This document shows, piece after piece, positions 1 through 12,580 of a stretch of 64,000 nt of DNA. The DNA lies in NCBI GenBank assembly GCA_003952965.2, contig CM025856.1:30399110-30463109 (forward strand). Direction: 5' to 3'. This DNA comes from Morella rubra (lineage: Eukaryota; Streptophyta; Magnoliopsida; Fagales; Myricaceae). The translations under genes were made by a program, and so were the position numbers. The notes under the pieces are model-generated. The model was not told where the DNA came from, did not search any database, and worked only from the letters and a program-made list of their open reading frames with translations. Position 1 is the first letter of the stretch, and the number at the start of each line of letters is the position of its first letter.

Positions 1-374
1 TGGCAAACAAACACCTTATACTGTGTTTCCATGTTCTTCTCGTGCTTGTTTGAGCAGGAAAATAAATTTTTTAAAATGGAAAAGACACTAAAAAACTGAG
101 GAAATAAAAGACAGGAAGACACTAAATTAGGGGCCTAAGGCAATTCAGATCTAGAGACATCTTTTGGCCTCTCCTTCTATTGTTTCCTCCAATCTTATCA
201 TAACCAAGTTATAAAAGCATGCATGCTAACTTGAAAGCAAAACTTCTTAAAAGCATAATAAATCTTAGTTCCTTTAACTACCACTCAAGCATATACACAA
301 AAACTAGATAACCAAAGTGAATGCAAAGAAATTGTTCCCCCCATATCAGCTGCGGAAATAATGTAGAGCTTCTC
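1..374. other. 3' flank of the Tweety-like gene
   Basis: No coding potential is visible here. The stretch lies directly downstream of the stop codon of the minus-strand gene at 375-3994 and probably holds its 3' untranslated region. A poly-adenylation signal on the minus strand was not pinned down. Confidence 0.5.
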
Positions 375-3300
375 TTACTGATCCTTGCCTTCTTGCAAAC
401 CTTCTGCTGATGTAGGTGTGAACCGTTTGGTAAATACACGGTGACGCCTTTCTCTCCCATAGATAACCCAGAAGATCAGTGAGAGCATAACTGAAGTAGA
501 GACCATCACCAACCCAATGTAGATCCATCCACTATATTGCCTTAGACCAGGACAATGGTCCATATATATTTGGCTAAAAGTTTCACGCACAAACGTGCAG
601 TCTTCCAGTTCAAGCAGGTAAGGAGCATAATTGTACAAGGCAAAGCTCACATTTACTCCAGCTGCCATCTGGTTGTAGAAGGTAGGGGTCAAGCGCCCTG
701 TTGTGACACATATCTCAGCTGCTGAGACTTGGCAGACATAGTTCCCCCAGACCTGCATGAATGAATTAATGACAGTACTAAGGCTTCTCTTTTAATCTGG
801 CTTGAGAATGGCCTCCAGAAGCTTTGCAAATTTAAACAGTATCAAAAGATAAGACCATGTGATTAGGAGTATGGAAGAGGAGAGATTTCGGAAAGGAGTT
901 TGCAGGCTATCTTTAGTTATGACACCATTTCCAGTTCTTACCTCTGTTGCTTTGGTCAACTCCACTTCACCAGCAGTGCAAGCTCGATTCGTCAAGTCCG
1001 GGGTAAATGGATTACAGAGGAGGGGTAACAATGGGCCGGATTGATTGTAGTACAATGGTGTGAAGTTGGGGGCGAAATTTATGTTAGAGACATTGGTGAT
1101 GACCTGATTAAGCAAATTGACGAGTTCAGAAGTGACTTCCTTGCTCCGCAACAAGGTTTCGTGTGAAGTTGCACTGTCCACACAGGGCAAAATATCATCT
1201 AAAGCTGTATGAGAAGTAGGGTTTTGAACCCATTCATTCATTGCAACACAAGTGTCTGCAGCCACACTGGGAGGTCAAGGGGAAAAAGTCAGCTCCTCAG
1301 TTAAAAGATTAGCAGCAAGAGAGTAAACTTACAAAGAAAAACAGAGTGTTTTCTCCTCTTAAGGAGGAAGAATATATAGAGACATAAGGAAGAAGAGATA
1401 TATGAGGGCAACGAGACATCCGCAAGATAGTATAAACGTTTCAAATATACAAAACTTACTTGTGAAGGAGAAGAAATGTGCCGGCCAAAATAAATGTTCC
1501 TGTAACAAGTATCCATCCAGTGATCTCCAGGCTGCAACAATTTTGGCAAAACTACACTATGAGAGCAGATCCAAATGAAATTTAAAAACACTGGGCCAAA
1601 ACAGAACGAAGGAAATAATACAAACACGTAGTGCAGTGCTTTATCTAATTATCTTACTTACATGTAAACAAGAGACTGCATGCCAAACATGGAAAATACT
1701 GAAACAAAAGAGCAGGGTGCAAAAATCCATTAATACCTCAATAGGAACTTTTAAACTTTTAATAGTTAACAATGCATGTCATGGTAAAAAGTTAGCTGAA
1801 GGGACTTACAGAATCCAAGAAATGTCAAGAGAAGCATGATAGCAGCGATTATGATAAGTGCAAGTCTCCTGCATGAACGTCATCATCTTTATTCATTTTA
1901 TCATTCAGGAAACGTGTCAGAAGCACAGAAATAGAGAAGGCAAGCCTTATAATTTGTTATTACGCAGAATCCAAGAGATCCTGAATGTCATCTGAGTTCT
2001 CCACTGTTCGGTCAGCAAGGGTACTAGCAGAAGAGTTGATCTTTGTTTCAATCTGGTCAATGTCAGTTTGAACATTAGAAGGTAGAAAAACTCGATCCAC
2101 CCCTATCTGCTTAGCTGCACCAAGATAATCTGACACACTCCTGAGCTTCTCAGCAGTGAAATCTGCCTGATATACAACATACGCCAATGTATCTGTGGTA
2201 CTACTGTGAAACCTCCCCTGACCAGTGTATAAAACAACACATCCAACCCTGAAACCACAGTATAACTCATCACTTCATTACCTAGTGGAAGTGGAACTTA
2301 ACACGAGAGAGAGAGAGAGAAGCATGTACATGGCTGCGATAGTGAAGATTATAAGGAAGATCAGAGAAAGGGCATAAGCTGTCTTGGAATAGCCATATGG
2401 CTCCCTTTCACGACAGAAGTAACAGAGACAGACGAGACACAAGCCCAGTCCAAATGCCAGGAACCAGACCGCAGCGATGACAAACAAGGGAACTGCAGTA
2501 AACCCCACAGACTGCATTTTTGAAGGAAAATTTTGAAGAAGGAAATAAGTTAAATAAAAGAAATACAACAATTCAAACATAACGGAAATCAATTCAAGCG
2601 CAAACAGACTGTAGTTAAGAATACAACTATTAATAGAAAGGAAGCTGTAAAGGTCATACTTATTTATCTAAGTACAGCCTCAAATCACATTGGGTGATTC
2701 TTCTATATTGCGATCGGAAGTGAAAATTTTGGGAGTTAGAAATTTTGAGTTTGAGTTTGTGAAAAAATAAAAATATTTTATAAAATTTGATAAAAAAGTG
2801 AAAAGAAAGAATATTTAAATAAATATTATAATAAAAAAATAAATTGAAGAGAAAAAAAGATTATTTTATAATTTTTTAATATGAGTAGAAATTTTAAAGG
2901 TAAAAATTTCTAACTCCGAACACCACCGTTGAATCACAATTGACGTATCTCTTTCTACTCCTTTTAATTTCTTCATGTAAACATTTTAGTTTCCCCTAAA
3001 TTGTGTTAGTTTGAACGATTAATACAGCCGAAATTTATTTATTTATTTATACGTAATGAACATATCCACCAACTTTTTGCAAGACAATTAATGCGACCCC
3101 CCCCCCCCCCCCAATTAGAGATTCTTGGTATATGTGGCCGTACAAATAATGGAACATGACGTGCGACATTTGTTTTTCCACAATAATGTCTTTTTCCACC
3201 GTGGACAAAGCCAAATATACTAAAGTGGAACAAATTCCGTAAAACCGGGATTCGGTCTTATAATAATAAAAATTAAAATGCCCTGAATGCAGCGATTATA

Positions 3301-3994
3301 ATTCAATGTACCATGATTTACTGAAAACCCCACCAACCAAACAGCAGAGCCCGACCGATACCGAGGACTAAAAGGTAAAATGAAAACCACCTGGGAAATG
3401 GACAAGAAAACGGCGTAACTCGTGGGACGGGTTCGATAAACTTACAGCCCAGTAGTGGCGCTCACTGATATTCCATCCTCCGGTGTATGTTTTGAAGCCG
3501 TTAAGCGGATCTTTTCTTTGTGTTCTCTTTGAAGCCAAGATAAATGATGTGCTCTCAACAGGTGCACCAATCGGTCCCTCCACAAGAGACCTCCTGGTCC
3601 CCAATAAGTGCTCCACACCGTATTTTCCCTCATTTTCCCATCCTGGAAACAAAGGTAAGTTTGGAAGGAAAGGAACGGTTACTTTCCATGCAGACAGACA
3701 AAAAGCGTCGATTCGGTAGAAATAGGAAAATATTTTTGCCTTCTTGCCCGTTGACTGGAGAAACAAACAAAAAAAGAGTTGAGCGAAGTAGTGTAGAGGC
3801 ACCGGGAGTTGTTCTCGAATCCCACATTTTCTCAGTAACCAAACAGATACAGAGCCAAGAGGAGTACCTGAAGTGGGTAGCGTTTGGAGTGGTGGAAACT
3901 GAGAGTCCCCGCGAGAAGAGGAGAGAAATGTAGCGAAGTAAAAGAAGAGAGAGGCGGCCAGAAAATAACATGGCAGAGACCTGTAACATAACAT
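375..3994 (-). CDS. Tweety-like plant multi-pass membrane protein
   Basis: The nine-exon model is 3868-3994, 3446-3642, 2282-2511, 1964-2248, 1810-1868, 1662-1698, 1460-1531, 942-1266 and 375-752 (complement). All phases close and give 569 aa. The protein starts with a signal-peptide-like segment (residues 1-29) and a conserved extracellular block ending HYWA. Next come two adjacent membrane helices (VPLFVIAAVWFLAFGLGL and ALSLIFLIIFTIAAMY), a loop, two more helices (LALIIIAAIMLLLTFLGF and ITGWILVTGTFILAGTFLLL), and a cysteine-rich, N-glycosylation-rich outer loop. A last helix (IYIGLVMVSTSVMLSLIFW) and a short basic tail finish it. This layout matches the plant family I know from Arabidopsis At2g12400/At2g25270, usually annotated only as transmembrane protein and distantly like animal Tweety proteins. 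Its biochemical role is not established. The start codon is the one that gives a signal peptide; upstream in-frame ATGs were not tested for use. Confidence 0.88.
2305..2322. repeat. GA microsatellite inside exon 3
   Basis: A short GA run falls inside the third coding exon of the Tweety-like gene. It encodes alternating Leu-Ser (SLSL) at the end of a membrane helix. Length change here would shift the frame unless in multiples of three. Confidence 0.6.
2691..2941. mobile_element. MITE-like element in intron 2 of the Tweety-like gene
   Basis: About 250 AT-rich bases are bounded by imperfect inverted ends. The left side reads GTGATTC ... GGAGTTAGAAATTTT and the right side is the reverse complement of GTGATTC ... 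GGAGTTAGAAATTTT. It has no coding capacity. The size and ends suggest a non-autonomous DNA transposon; the superfamily is not determined. Confidence 0.5.
3097..3112. repeat. poly-C run of 16
   Basis: An uninterrupted run of exactly 16 C lies in intron 2 of the Tweety-like gene. Confidence 0.95.
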
Positions 3995-6798
3995 TTTCGA
4001 GAAAGAGAGACAGAGACAGAGACCTGTGCTTGTTCACTGGACAGAGAGAGAGATGAGGAGAGGGAGGGAAGGAAGTGAGCTTAGGATACTCGGTTGCACC
4101 GCACCACTTTGTGCTGTGAATTTTGTGACGGAATTACCCCTTTTTGTGAATTTAAATTGTAGCCCACTTTTTTTTTTTTTTGATAATAAGTATTAGCCGA
4201 CATTTCCTTCTATTTACTTCATCGTTAGCGTTTTTTTTTTTCCTGTAAGCAAGGATTTCATTAAACTAAAGGAAATTACCAACAAAAATATGGAAAGCAA
4301 AACGACAACTCTACCAGTGGGCCGGGTGCGGGCCATCCTCCTGGACAAACAACATGCACCTGGTTTCCAAAGTCGTGGATCATGAACTGTGAACCAGTGC
4401 TAGATTCTTCCACAATTATTTGGTTAATGAAATTAAAAATGTTTTTTATTTTAAAAATATTTTTCAATCCAAATATAATTTTTTCTCAAAAAAAAATATT
4501 TCAATCTTGAATAATATTTTCTATTATTATCTCAATTTTTGTGAAAATAACACAAAAACTAAAAAAACTTTTATAAAAATCCACAAAAATTTTCATCCAA
4601 ACATACTTAAATTACTCTCACATTCTCCAAGATAATAAATTTCAAAAAAGTTATCTTTCCAAACATTATTTTGTGTACTCTACCATTCTCGCAAACACTT
4701 AACAAAATACGCTTCAAAAATTTGTCTAATCATTACACAAACAACGTTTTCAAAACCAAACCAAATAAAACCATTATGTATTAGGTGTCCTCGTAGACTT
4801 GTCGTATAAGGGATTGAATAACGTTTTAATGTATTTAATGAAAGTACTGTATTGGTGGAGGTATGATCGCACTTATGATCCAAAAAGTGAGAGGTGCTCA
4901 TTTTCAAGTCTCTTAAATCTAATTTCCCGAACAAAATTTCATAAATGACATAATTCCGAATTTGTAATTTATTTGTTTGAATCTTTTTATAAGATGGATC
5001 ACATGAATGGTAGTTGGGTAAGCATTTAAAACCAAAACAATAACAATAGGTTACCGAGTAATTATAATTTTCTAAATCTGGTTACGATGTTGGAATCTAC
5101 ACTAATTTTTTTTTTCAAAAAAAAGCTCAAATATAGTATTATAAGAGCTTGTATAGAATTAAATTATTTTCGTTATTAGGTGATCTATAAAGTCCAAGTG
5201 TCCTCTTTTAAAAAAAAAAATATTACTACATGCCCGTAAGCATTCCTTTTATAAATAGCATTTTCAAAGAAAAAAAATTCTCTAGCAAAATTTAATGGTT
5301 TGTCAATATAAACAGGAAAACAGGAACCAACAAAACCAAACAAGCGCCTTTACGGGGCCTTTTTTTCTTCGGTTTGAAAAAAAAAAAGGGGGTAAAAGAG
5401 CCACGTGTTGGCTGGACAGATGATTAAAAGGGGACCTGTTTGTCTTCGGTTTGAAAAAAAGAGCCTCAAGGGGCATTTGTGTCGCCAAAAGAGTTTTCAT
5501 CTTTCACGGGGACGAAAAGTGAGTTTTAAGCAGTAGGAAGTGGAAATTCAAAAAGTGAATGAATGGGCGGGTCCCAAAAAGCGTGTTAGCTCTTTCCCCA
5601 AAGCCTCACCTTTTTTGGTTTGTTTTTTGACCCAAGTGAAAAGCCTCTCTTTTTTCAGCAAGTGGAAGTCTTTTTTGTTTTTTAGCGACAAAATTTTCTT
5701 ACCGTGCACTCATATGTAGTGATTCTAATTAAGGTACTGAAAGATTAGGGTCAAAATAATACTACCATAAAATTGGGCATCACCGTAAAATTGTCACACA
5801 TTAATTGTTTTCCTGGTGTCCTCTATTAGTCCATAAAGCATTACAAACGTAAAAGCTGTCAGGTTGGTTTGAATTCGGTGTATGAAGTTTAGGTGTGATA
5901 AATTCTCTCATTACCCTTTAAAAAAGAAACAAGAAGAACCTTCACGAAAATGTCCGAATTATTTACTAGATATTCTTCAAATTCAAGCTTTGATATATAG
6001 GATTTTGTTTTCTTAAATAACCATGTATCTCTGTATTTGTCCGACCTCTTGTTGAATTAAGGTTGCAACTCACTTCGAATAATTCGGATACATATCTAAT
6101 ATTAGAGGTCTCTCGCCCCTCCTAATTCATACACATTAAAGTGAGAGGTATTTTTTTAAAAGCTTTTTAGACATGTTCGTTTTGGTAAAATTTTAAAAAT
6201 TTAAATAAGTATTAATATTTAAGTGATGTTAGAATTTTTGGCATGCGTATATAAGTTGTTGAGTGTATTAATGATATTTGTAAAAAAAAAAATGTTGAGT
6301 TGTATTAGTATGCGTGTAGGAGTAATGTTGAGATTGTAAATTTAGAAAGTTAGATTCAAATTTTAAAATTTTCGTCCAAACCAATATGCTATTTGTTAAT
6401 GGTCAAATTGGATGTATATATCTACAGACACATAAAGATAAGTGCTCAAGAAATAGGGGAGTATAATTAAATAGCATAAACTTTGCAATTCAGACCTTCA
6501 CAGCCATCTTACGGACGTCCAAGAAAAACAATAGACCTTCACAACTATAAGTATATATAAGAGATCGATGCAGCAAATCAAAGGAAAAGATTAGTCGCGC
6601 GCACAAAACGAGCTCCAGTACTCTCTATGTATTTGTTCCTATTTCCAACTAGTACTCCCGGGGATGAATTTAATTAGGTAGAAGATTGTGGTATATATAT
6701 TAGAGAATACATTAGCAAATTTGGTTACATTTAAAAGAAAAGATGCAAAAATTATTGTTAACATATCATGGAATAAACAGTACAGAAAGTCCGAAAGT
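3995..6798. other. intergenic, AT-rich
   Basis: This holds the promoter and 5' leader of the minus-strand gene ending at 3994, including a GA-rich stretch at about 4005-4070. The rest is AT-rich spacer with one recognisable MITE-like element near 6172-6388. No open frame here resembles a known protein. The part around 4420-4980 is full of long A and T runs and may be decayed transposon. Confidence 0.5.
6172..6388. mobile_element. AT-rich MITE-like element, family D copy 1
   Basis: The left end reads CATGTTCGTTTTGGTAAAAT and the right end, reversed, reads CATATTGGTTTGGACGAAAA. Both then run into AAAATTTTAAAATTT. The core is AT-rich and non-coding. The same kind of end recurs near 48.45, 49.1, 50.4 and 63.05 kb. 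Confidence 0.55.
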
Positions 6799-8426
6799 TC
6801 ATAGACTAGACGGCACCCATTTGGAGCAATTGTAAACGGAACAAGCAGCATCCGCAGCAGACAGCATTATTAGAACGTTAGCTGCTAAAAAAGTAAGACA
6901 CGGCCACGAACCAAATACATACTTCTTCACGATCGCATTCATCTTGACCTTCCAACTCTTCGAATAATAAGCATTTGCACCTTCAATGGCCTTGTCAAGG
7001 ATTGGAACTTTCGTTACCGTCACAGACTTTGTCATCCCATTCCAAAGCGTTGCAACTTCTTGATCGCTTTTCAGGCGGTTCAAGACGATCCCTGCCTCTC
7101 GAAGCATCCTCACATCCTCTTTCGTATCAATTATTCCGTTCATCAACTCCGTGTAACGTGTAAAAACCATCACGTCCGGTGCAATACAAGCCTCATAGGC
7201 CACAAGGTTCCTAAGTACAACCTCCGAGTTGTCATCCAAATGAACGACTGGAAGGAAAAATGTACCAGAAGACTTGTCGAAGTTGATAGTCCTCAAGCCA
7301 CCCTTTGTAGGACGAAATTTGACACCGAGTTTGTGGAGCTCTGTCACGCTTGGAATTGCAATCTCTTCGACCAAAGGTCTTTCGTCTTTGATCTCATGGG
7401 AAGCGCTTTCGGCCTCTTCGGCCACTTTTTCCGCGGACAATATGAGGTTGTTTATGGCACCCTTGTTCTTAAGATTCAGCAGGAAAGAGATGATTGAAAC
7501 TGGCAGTGTAATCAAAAGTTGTACTGCTTTTGACTTGCAAATTTTACTGAGAAGGCGGAGCGGGGCCAGGTTAATGTAACAGAGCGCTGTCAAGGTTGAT
7601 TTCAAGGCTTCTTCAAACCAGCCCCTCTCTCCGTCCTCTTTCGGCTTCTCCGGCTCACAGTCAACTACAAGTTCCAAATTTGGTGCAACCATGCTGTAGA
7701 GAAGCTCTAGCAAATGGGCTCTCTCGAAGCATTCTTCTCTGAAATGTTTGATATTAATGTGCTTGATGGGTGATAAATCCTTGCAAAAACCCATTAGCAT
7801 TGTAGCCAAAACTTCGTCGTGATCTTCGTGCTCATAAAAACTGTGCACTTCTCTGAGCACAAAAAGAGGAATTTGGTTTTCAAGCATGATAATATCCCTG
7901 AGAATCGCACTGTGTACGGTTGTCCTCCTCGTGTAGTCGATGAAATGAGCCATCTTAGAAGAGATTCGCATAAGCGAGTCTTCCTTTTTGGCAGAGTAGG
8001 TTTGGAGACACTCCAACAAGAAGGAAGCATCGATGGACAATATCCATGCGAGTGTTTCTTGGTCGAACTCCAAGAGCCGGTGGTAGCAAGCGGGATTATG
8101 CTATCACTTTCCGCAATGTTATCAACCAAGTCGCGGAATTTGATTCGCTGGAGGTTCTTTTGTACTTTTTTCGCTGAAGCGAGCTTGTAGTGCTCCATCT
8201 CCAATAGTTCAAGCCGCTGGCGATGGTATGGGCCAAGGGCTACAAGCTGTGGGGTGTATGTTTCTGGTTTGACAGATATCAGGGTCTTGGGTACCCTGAA
8301 GATGCTAACGGGAACGTCTTCATCGTTGTCATCTAGGCCTTCTTCTAGGGCTCGACTTATCTGTATGATCCATTCTTGGTCACAACCAAGTTTTGGCGGT
8401 TCCATGGCTTCTAGTTCCGTGGACAT
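6799..8426 (-). pseudogene. DUF247 (UPF0481-like) gene with a frameshift
   Basis: The intronless minus-strand gene starts at 8426 and has the family N-terminal pattern (VPKTLISVKPETYTPQLVALGPYH, then a charged block HYKLASAKK). Homology continues in another frame from about 8087 (CYHRLLEFD, then the FLLECL and MLENQIPLFVLREV signatures). It ends at 6799 with the usual C-terminal membrane helix (PCLTFLAANVLIMLSAADAA). The join falls at about 8088-8094, where one base appears to be missing. Family members are roughly 400-550 aa plasma-membrane-anchored proteins, best known as candidate self-incompatibility factors in grasses and otherwise of unknown function. With the frameshift the product would stop near 7794 after about 210 residues and lose most of the domain. 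The rest of the frame is clean, so this is either a very young pseudogene or a base error in the assembly. Confidence 0.88.
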
Positions 8427-8749
8427 GAGGAAAAGGGAGAGGCCGGTAAACGAGTAAAATGCTCAGAAGAGACAGAGAGAGAAGGGTGCAATGGAAGGGT
8501 TTATCAAGAGTGTCTTGACAAGGTCCCTTCTTGGCTTCTTATACTGGTTTGGACGTCAGAAAGAATCTTATACCATGCGATATTGTGATGTGAATAATAA
8601 AAGTCCATGCATGTACTTCAGTTGTGTTTTGTTTGTTTCAGATTTAACACGTGCAACCTTTTTAGTCAAGCAACCTTGAGCACGCCTCTCCAACCACGTG
8701 GCCTGCAACTACTGGCTACTTCAGTCAAAGTTTGGTCGGGAATATGGTA
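8427..8749. other. upstream region of the DUF247 gene
   Basis: This is the likely promoter and leader of the minus-strand DUF247 gene. I see CACGTG-type cores near 8650 and 8695 but nothing else I can support. Confidence 0.35.
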
Positions 8750-9456
8750 ACTAATAGGTTAAATTATTCCGTACCTACCTTTGACCTTTTTCTATATTGG
8801 TCATCGAAGTTTTATTTTTTTTAAAAATATCTCTGTAGTGAGGACTCATTAACAAATAGATCCTGTCATTAATTTATTGGACGGAAATACACACGTGGCT
8901 AATGATTTACACGTGATAATTTATAGCTGAATTTTTTAAAAAAAAGCAATGTGACACGTGTTAGTAAATAAAAAAAATATAATTTTTTTTTTTAAAAAAA
9001 AGCTGATCGAGATCGGGACCCCCGATCCTTTCCCGTGGAGGGGTCACGGTGGAGGGGGCCTCCACCGGCCGCTGGGGATTCTTAATTGGTCGGCCAGCGG
9101 AGGGAGGAGGAGTCCCTCCTTTACCCCGACTCTGGGGCGATTGAGGGACCGACCCCAATCAGCTTATTTTTTTTTTACATTAAAAAATTATGTTTTTTTA
9201 TTAATTTACATTAATTTTTATTATTTTACTAACACGTGTCACATTGCAATTGGATGATATTTTTAAAAAAAATCTAGCTGTCAATTCCCACGTATAAGCC
9301 GTTAGCCACGTGTGTATTTTTCGTCTAATAAATTGATGTCAGGATCTATTTGGTAATGGATCCTTACCCAGGGATATTTTTAGAAAAAATTGAACCTTGA
9401 GGACCAATCTGGAAAGGTTAAACCAGGGACGTGCGGACTAATTTAGCCTAATTAGT
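8750..9456. mobile_element. long inverted-repeat transposon (MITE/foldback), 0.7 kb
   Basis: The two arms, about 8750-8975 and 9218-9456, are imperfect reverse complements over more than 200 bases. Both arms carry AAATAGATCCTG, CAATTTATT/TTAATTTATT, ACACACGTGGCTAA and CAATGTGACACGTGTTAGTAA in the same order. The GC-rich centre (9005-9160) is also partly self-complementary. It has no transposase frame. The whole element could fold into one long hairpin. The superfamily is undetermined; long arms suggest a Mutator-like or foldback type. Confidence 0.85.
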
Positions 9457-10490
9457 ACTTCTTTACCCTATATGCATGCACATCACGACAGACGGGAAAA
9501 CTCTGAGTCTCTCCTAGATTCAAAGGATCTGCTGAGTAAAAAGGATCGTAATAATTCCTCTCCTAAAATGAATTGTTTCAACAATTCAATTGAGGAAAAA
9601 TAAGGGAACGTTGTGCGCACCAAATGGTTCTTTTTATTTTCTTTTTAGAAGCAGCCATATTTTCATATATAGTACTGGAATTGTCTATTTTTTGTTATGA
9701 TCAACTAAAACTTCGACTCTTCGGATTGCTCCATTACCGGTGGCTAACACATAAGAAGCGAGCATTGGTCATACGAGGAACGCTTAAGAAAGTGACATTA
9801 ATTGACTAAGATTGAAAATCATATATGCTTCGTGGAATCTCTTGTTGCAATCCCATGACTTGCTGACCAGTGATTAAAAGTAATTTGTGCAGTCAAAGTC
9901 TCAAGCACAGAACCATACATACGAATTCTTTCCACGACATCCAACTGATCTGCAAACCCCGAAGCATCCTAACATACAATTATTAATTACCACGTAAAGC
10001 AATTATTCTCGAAACCGCGTGGTTTGTAATCTCAGTCCCTAGATTCAACTCTGACCAAAGTCGGAAAGTGTCCTTCTCTATCGACGTCATACGGGATTGA
10101 CGTCATTTTAATTCACGTGCTTATTAATTTAGATGGAAATTTATAAGTTCCTAGCTAGCTAGCATATGCATGTGCTTATTTGGGGTAATATAAATTTTTT
10201 TTATAAAAAAAAAAATTGAAGCTTATAAGTATACGTACGTAGTACGTTATCTCAATTCATTTGCTGGCTCGATATAATTATTTGCTATATAACGCATTTG
10301 TCTGATGGGGGCAGCTTTGCTTTTTATTTAATCCTTATCCACCAAGAATTCAACAAGATTCTCGGCAATGATTTCTTCATTGTAATTGAGGAGATTTCAG
10401 ATATGTATGTCTTCCCAAAGATAGTGTACGCGCGTCGTGTTTATCCTCGATCGATTCACTCTCTCCGGCCTCTAGATATACATTAAATTT
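9457..10490. other. intergenic
   Basis: This is AT-rich spacer between two inverted-repeat elements. No frame resembles a protein I know. Confidence 0.4.
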
Positions 10491-10881
10491 AGGAAAAAAT
10501 ATATTTTTACCCACAAACTAGAGTAGTGACACATTGCACCCCAAACTACCATATTTAAGACATTGCACCTAAAACTACCAATGTATATACTTTGCACCAT
10601 AAACTACTCACTTTGACACATTACACCCTCTAACTACTAATATTAAACACTTTTACTCCATCTATGACAATAATATCCTTGAGAAATTAATGAATTGACA
10701 ACAATATCTCTAATATATGCAAAATGAGTTAAGGGCATTATTGTCATTTTAGTCTGAAATTTGATAAAGGGTGCAAAGTGTTAAAAATTGGTAGTCAGAA
10801 GTACATGTGTCAAAATTGATAGTTTAAGGTGCAAAGTGTAAAATCTATGATAGTTCGTGGGTGAAAAATATATTTTCCCCT
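10491..10881. mobile_element. MITE with terminal inverted repeats, 0.39 kb
   Basis: The left end AGGAAAAAATATATTTTTA and the right end, reversed (AGGGGAAAATATATTTTTC), are inverted repeats followed by CACCCACRAACT-like sequence. The arms contain repeated blocks of the type GACACATT-ACACC and AAACTACCA. A short AAATTT sequence lies outside both ends (10485-10490 and 10883-10888) and may be the target-site duplication. It is non-coding. Confidence 0.8.
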
Positions 10882-12580
10882 AAAATTTAACTAGTGACCT
10901 TAATACGCAAATTTCTTTGTCATGCATCTGTGGTTTTGTGCACGTAAAATGTGTGCCACGATTATTAGTCTACCTTCAAATAAAGTGTATAAAGAATAAG
11001 CGGATGATTACTTAAGATGACGACGATATCTTATAATTATAGATTGGACATCAAATTCATTGATTTTTCGCCTTTTTTTTTTTTTTTATAGAAAAAGACA
11101 CTTGATTTCAAAACGTCAGCAAGCTCTCATAAAGTTTACTCCTGGCCTCATTTAATTTCTCTGGACGTACGATATTCTAAAAATAACACTACGTTGAGCC
11201 ATGGGGTTATTTGCCTAATCTTAAGAACAGCTTTATATATCCTCTTTGAAATTGTACACCTTATAAAAAGAAGCACTTTATATATTACTTATAGAAGGCA
11301 GTATCCAAAATATATTTATCCAGCAAAAAAGGTATCCAAAATATATTTGCAAAATATAATTGTCAAGGTTGTTTTCTTACTTTTGGTTAATTCTGTTCAT
11401 AGTAGAATGCTGCTATTGCGGCATGATTTTTTTTTTTGTTTTTCAAAAAAAAAAAAAAAAAAAAAGACCTTTTCAACTTGGGCCTTCGAGTTTACGCTAG
11501 AGTTATGTTTTGAACAACTTTGGCCCACTCACAAAACATAGAGCAACAACTTGGGCCTTAAAATCCAAACGGAGTAACCAAATGAGGAAATGGATCATTA
11601 ATATTACCGCTGTTCTTTTTTTCGAACTGCAAAAGGTTGTATGGGAATGAACAGTCTAAACTAATCCTTATAAAAACTTTCACCAGCTACAGAATGATCA
11701 GAGCCTTAGCTACCCACCTTCAAAAGAGAGAACCAGCCCCACAGTCCCACAAGAGTTTTCGGAGGCGGAGGTTTGATCCATATAATACCTCACTGCCCCG
11801 GCACCGGCTGTTAATGTTTATTCACTCAAAAAGGTTCATGTACGCGTATTTTACAGAAGTCTGAAGGGCGATAAAGCCGTTTGTTATACTTTCCTCTTCG
11901 AAAAAAACAAGAACTTTTATGCTGAATCATTTTAAAGAGTCTACCACGTAATACAATAATTTTCGGCGTCCATCATCTTCAGAACAGATCTCAACGGATA
12001 AAATATTACTGAACTACTAGTAGAGCATTTTCTATGAACGGGTGCCTCATTCGATCCAAAACCTAGTGTGATTGCAAAGAGCTTGAAATCTCTGGGATAC
12101 GATTTCTTAAGCTGTAAAAGTGAGTTTAGAAGGGGTGGCGAGAGAAGCAGAGAGAAAAGAGACAAGAGATGGAACTGTATATAGGCCGACGTCGTGAGTC
12201 GGTGTTGATCGTCGACGGCCGTGAGTCGCTGTTGATCGTCAAAGTCAGAGGTATTTGTCTTCGGATTAATGTCAAGGAATTAAGATTATCTTCCTTAAAG
12301 AGAAAATCCGTAAAAGATTGGTCTTAAAGTTTGCTTTCTTTTCCACACGCTTGAATATATATCACGTAACTTTTGACGGACAAACCGCCGTGTTCCGTGA
12401 ATATCGCGGTGTCTTGGAAGCGCAGGGGACGTAAATTACGGTCATAGCTATTTTAAAATTCTTTGTATATGCTACAACCGTCAAAAGGTTCTTCTAATTT
12501 AAAGTATTTTATTTTTTGCGTCTGTTTTCTTCCAAAAGCAATGCAGATGACTTATCAGTCGTATTCTCCATTTTTGAGGA
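10882..12580. other. intergenic
   Basis: AT-rich spacer. It contains a 33-base-period duplication of GTATCCAAAATATATTT near 11300-11350, a long A run near 11445-11465, and a 27-base tandem pair at 12193-12240. The small minus-strand frame at 11941-12165 has no recognisable family. The right end is the promoter side of the receptor-kinase pseudogene. Confidence 0.4.
12193..12240. repeat. tandem pair, 21-base unit at 27-base spacing
   Basis: CGTGAGTCGGTGTTGATCGTC at 12193-12213 is followed by CGTGAGTCGCTGTTGATCGTC at 12220-12240, with one mismatch. Confidence 0.8.

Noticed and set aside
8958..9257. Open frames on both strands inside the inverted-repeat element
   Set aside because: They arise from the GC-rich palindromic core. 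No transposase similarity.
11941..12165. A 74-codon minus-strand frame in front of the receptor kinase
   Set aside because: No recognisable family and no conserved pattern; kept as intergenic.
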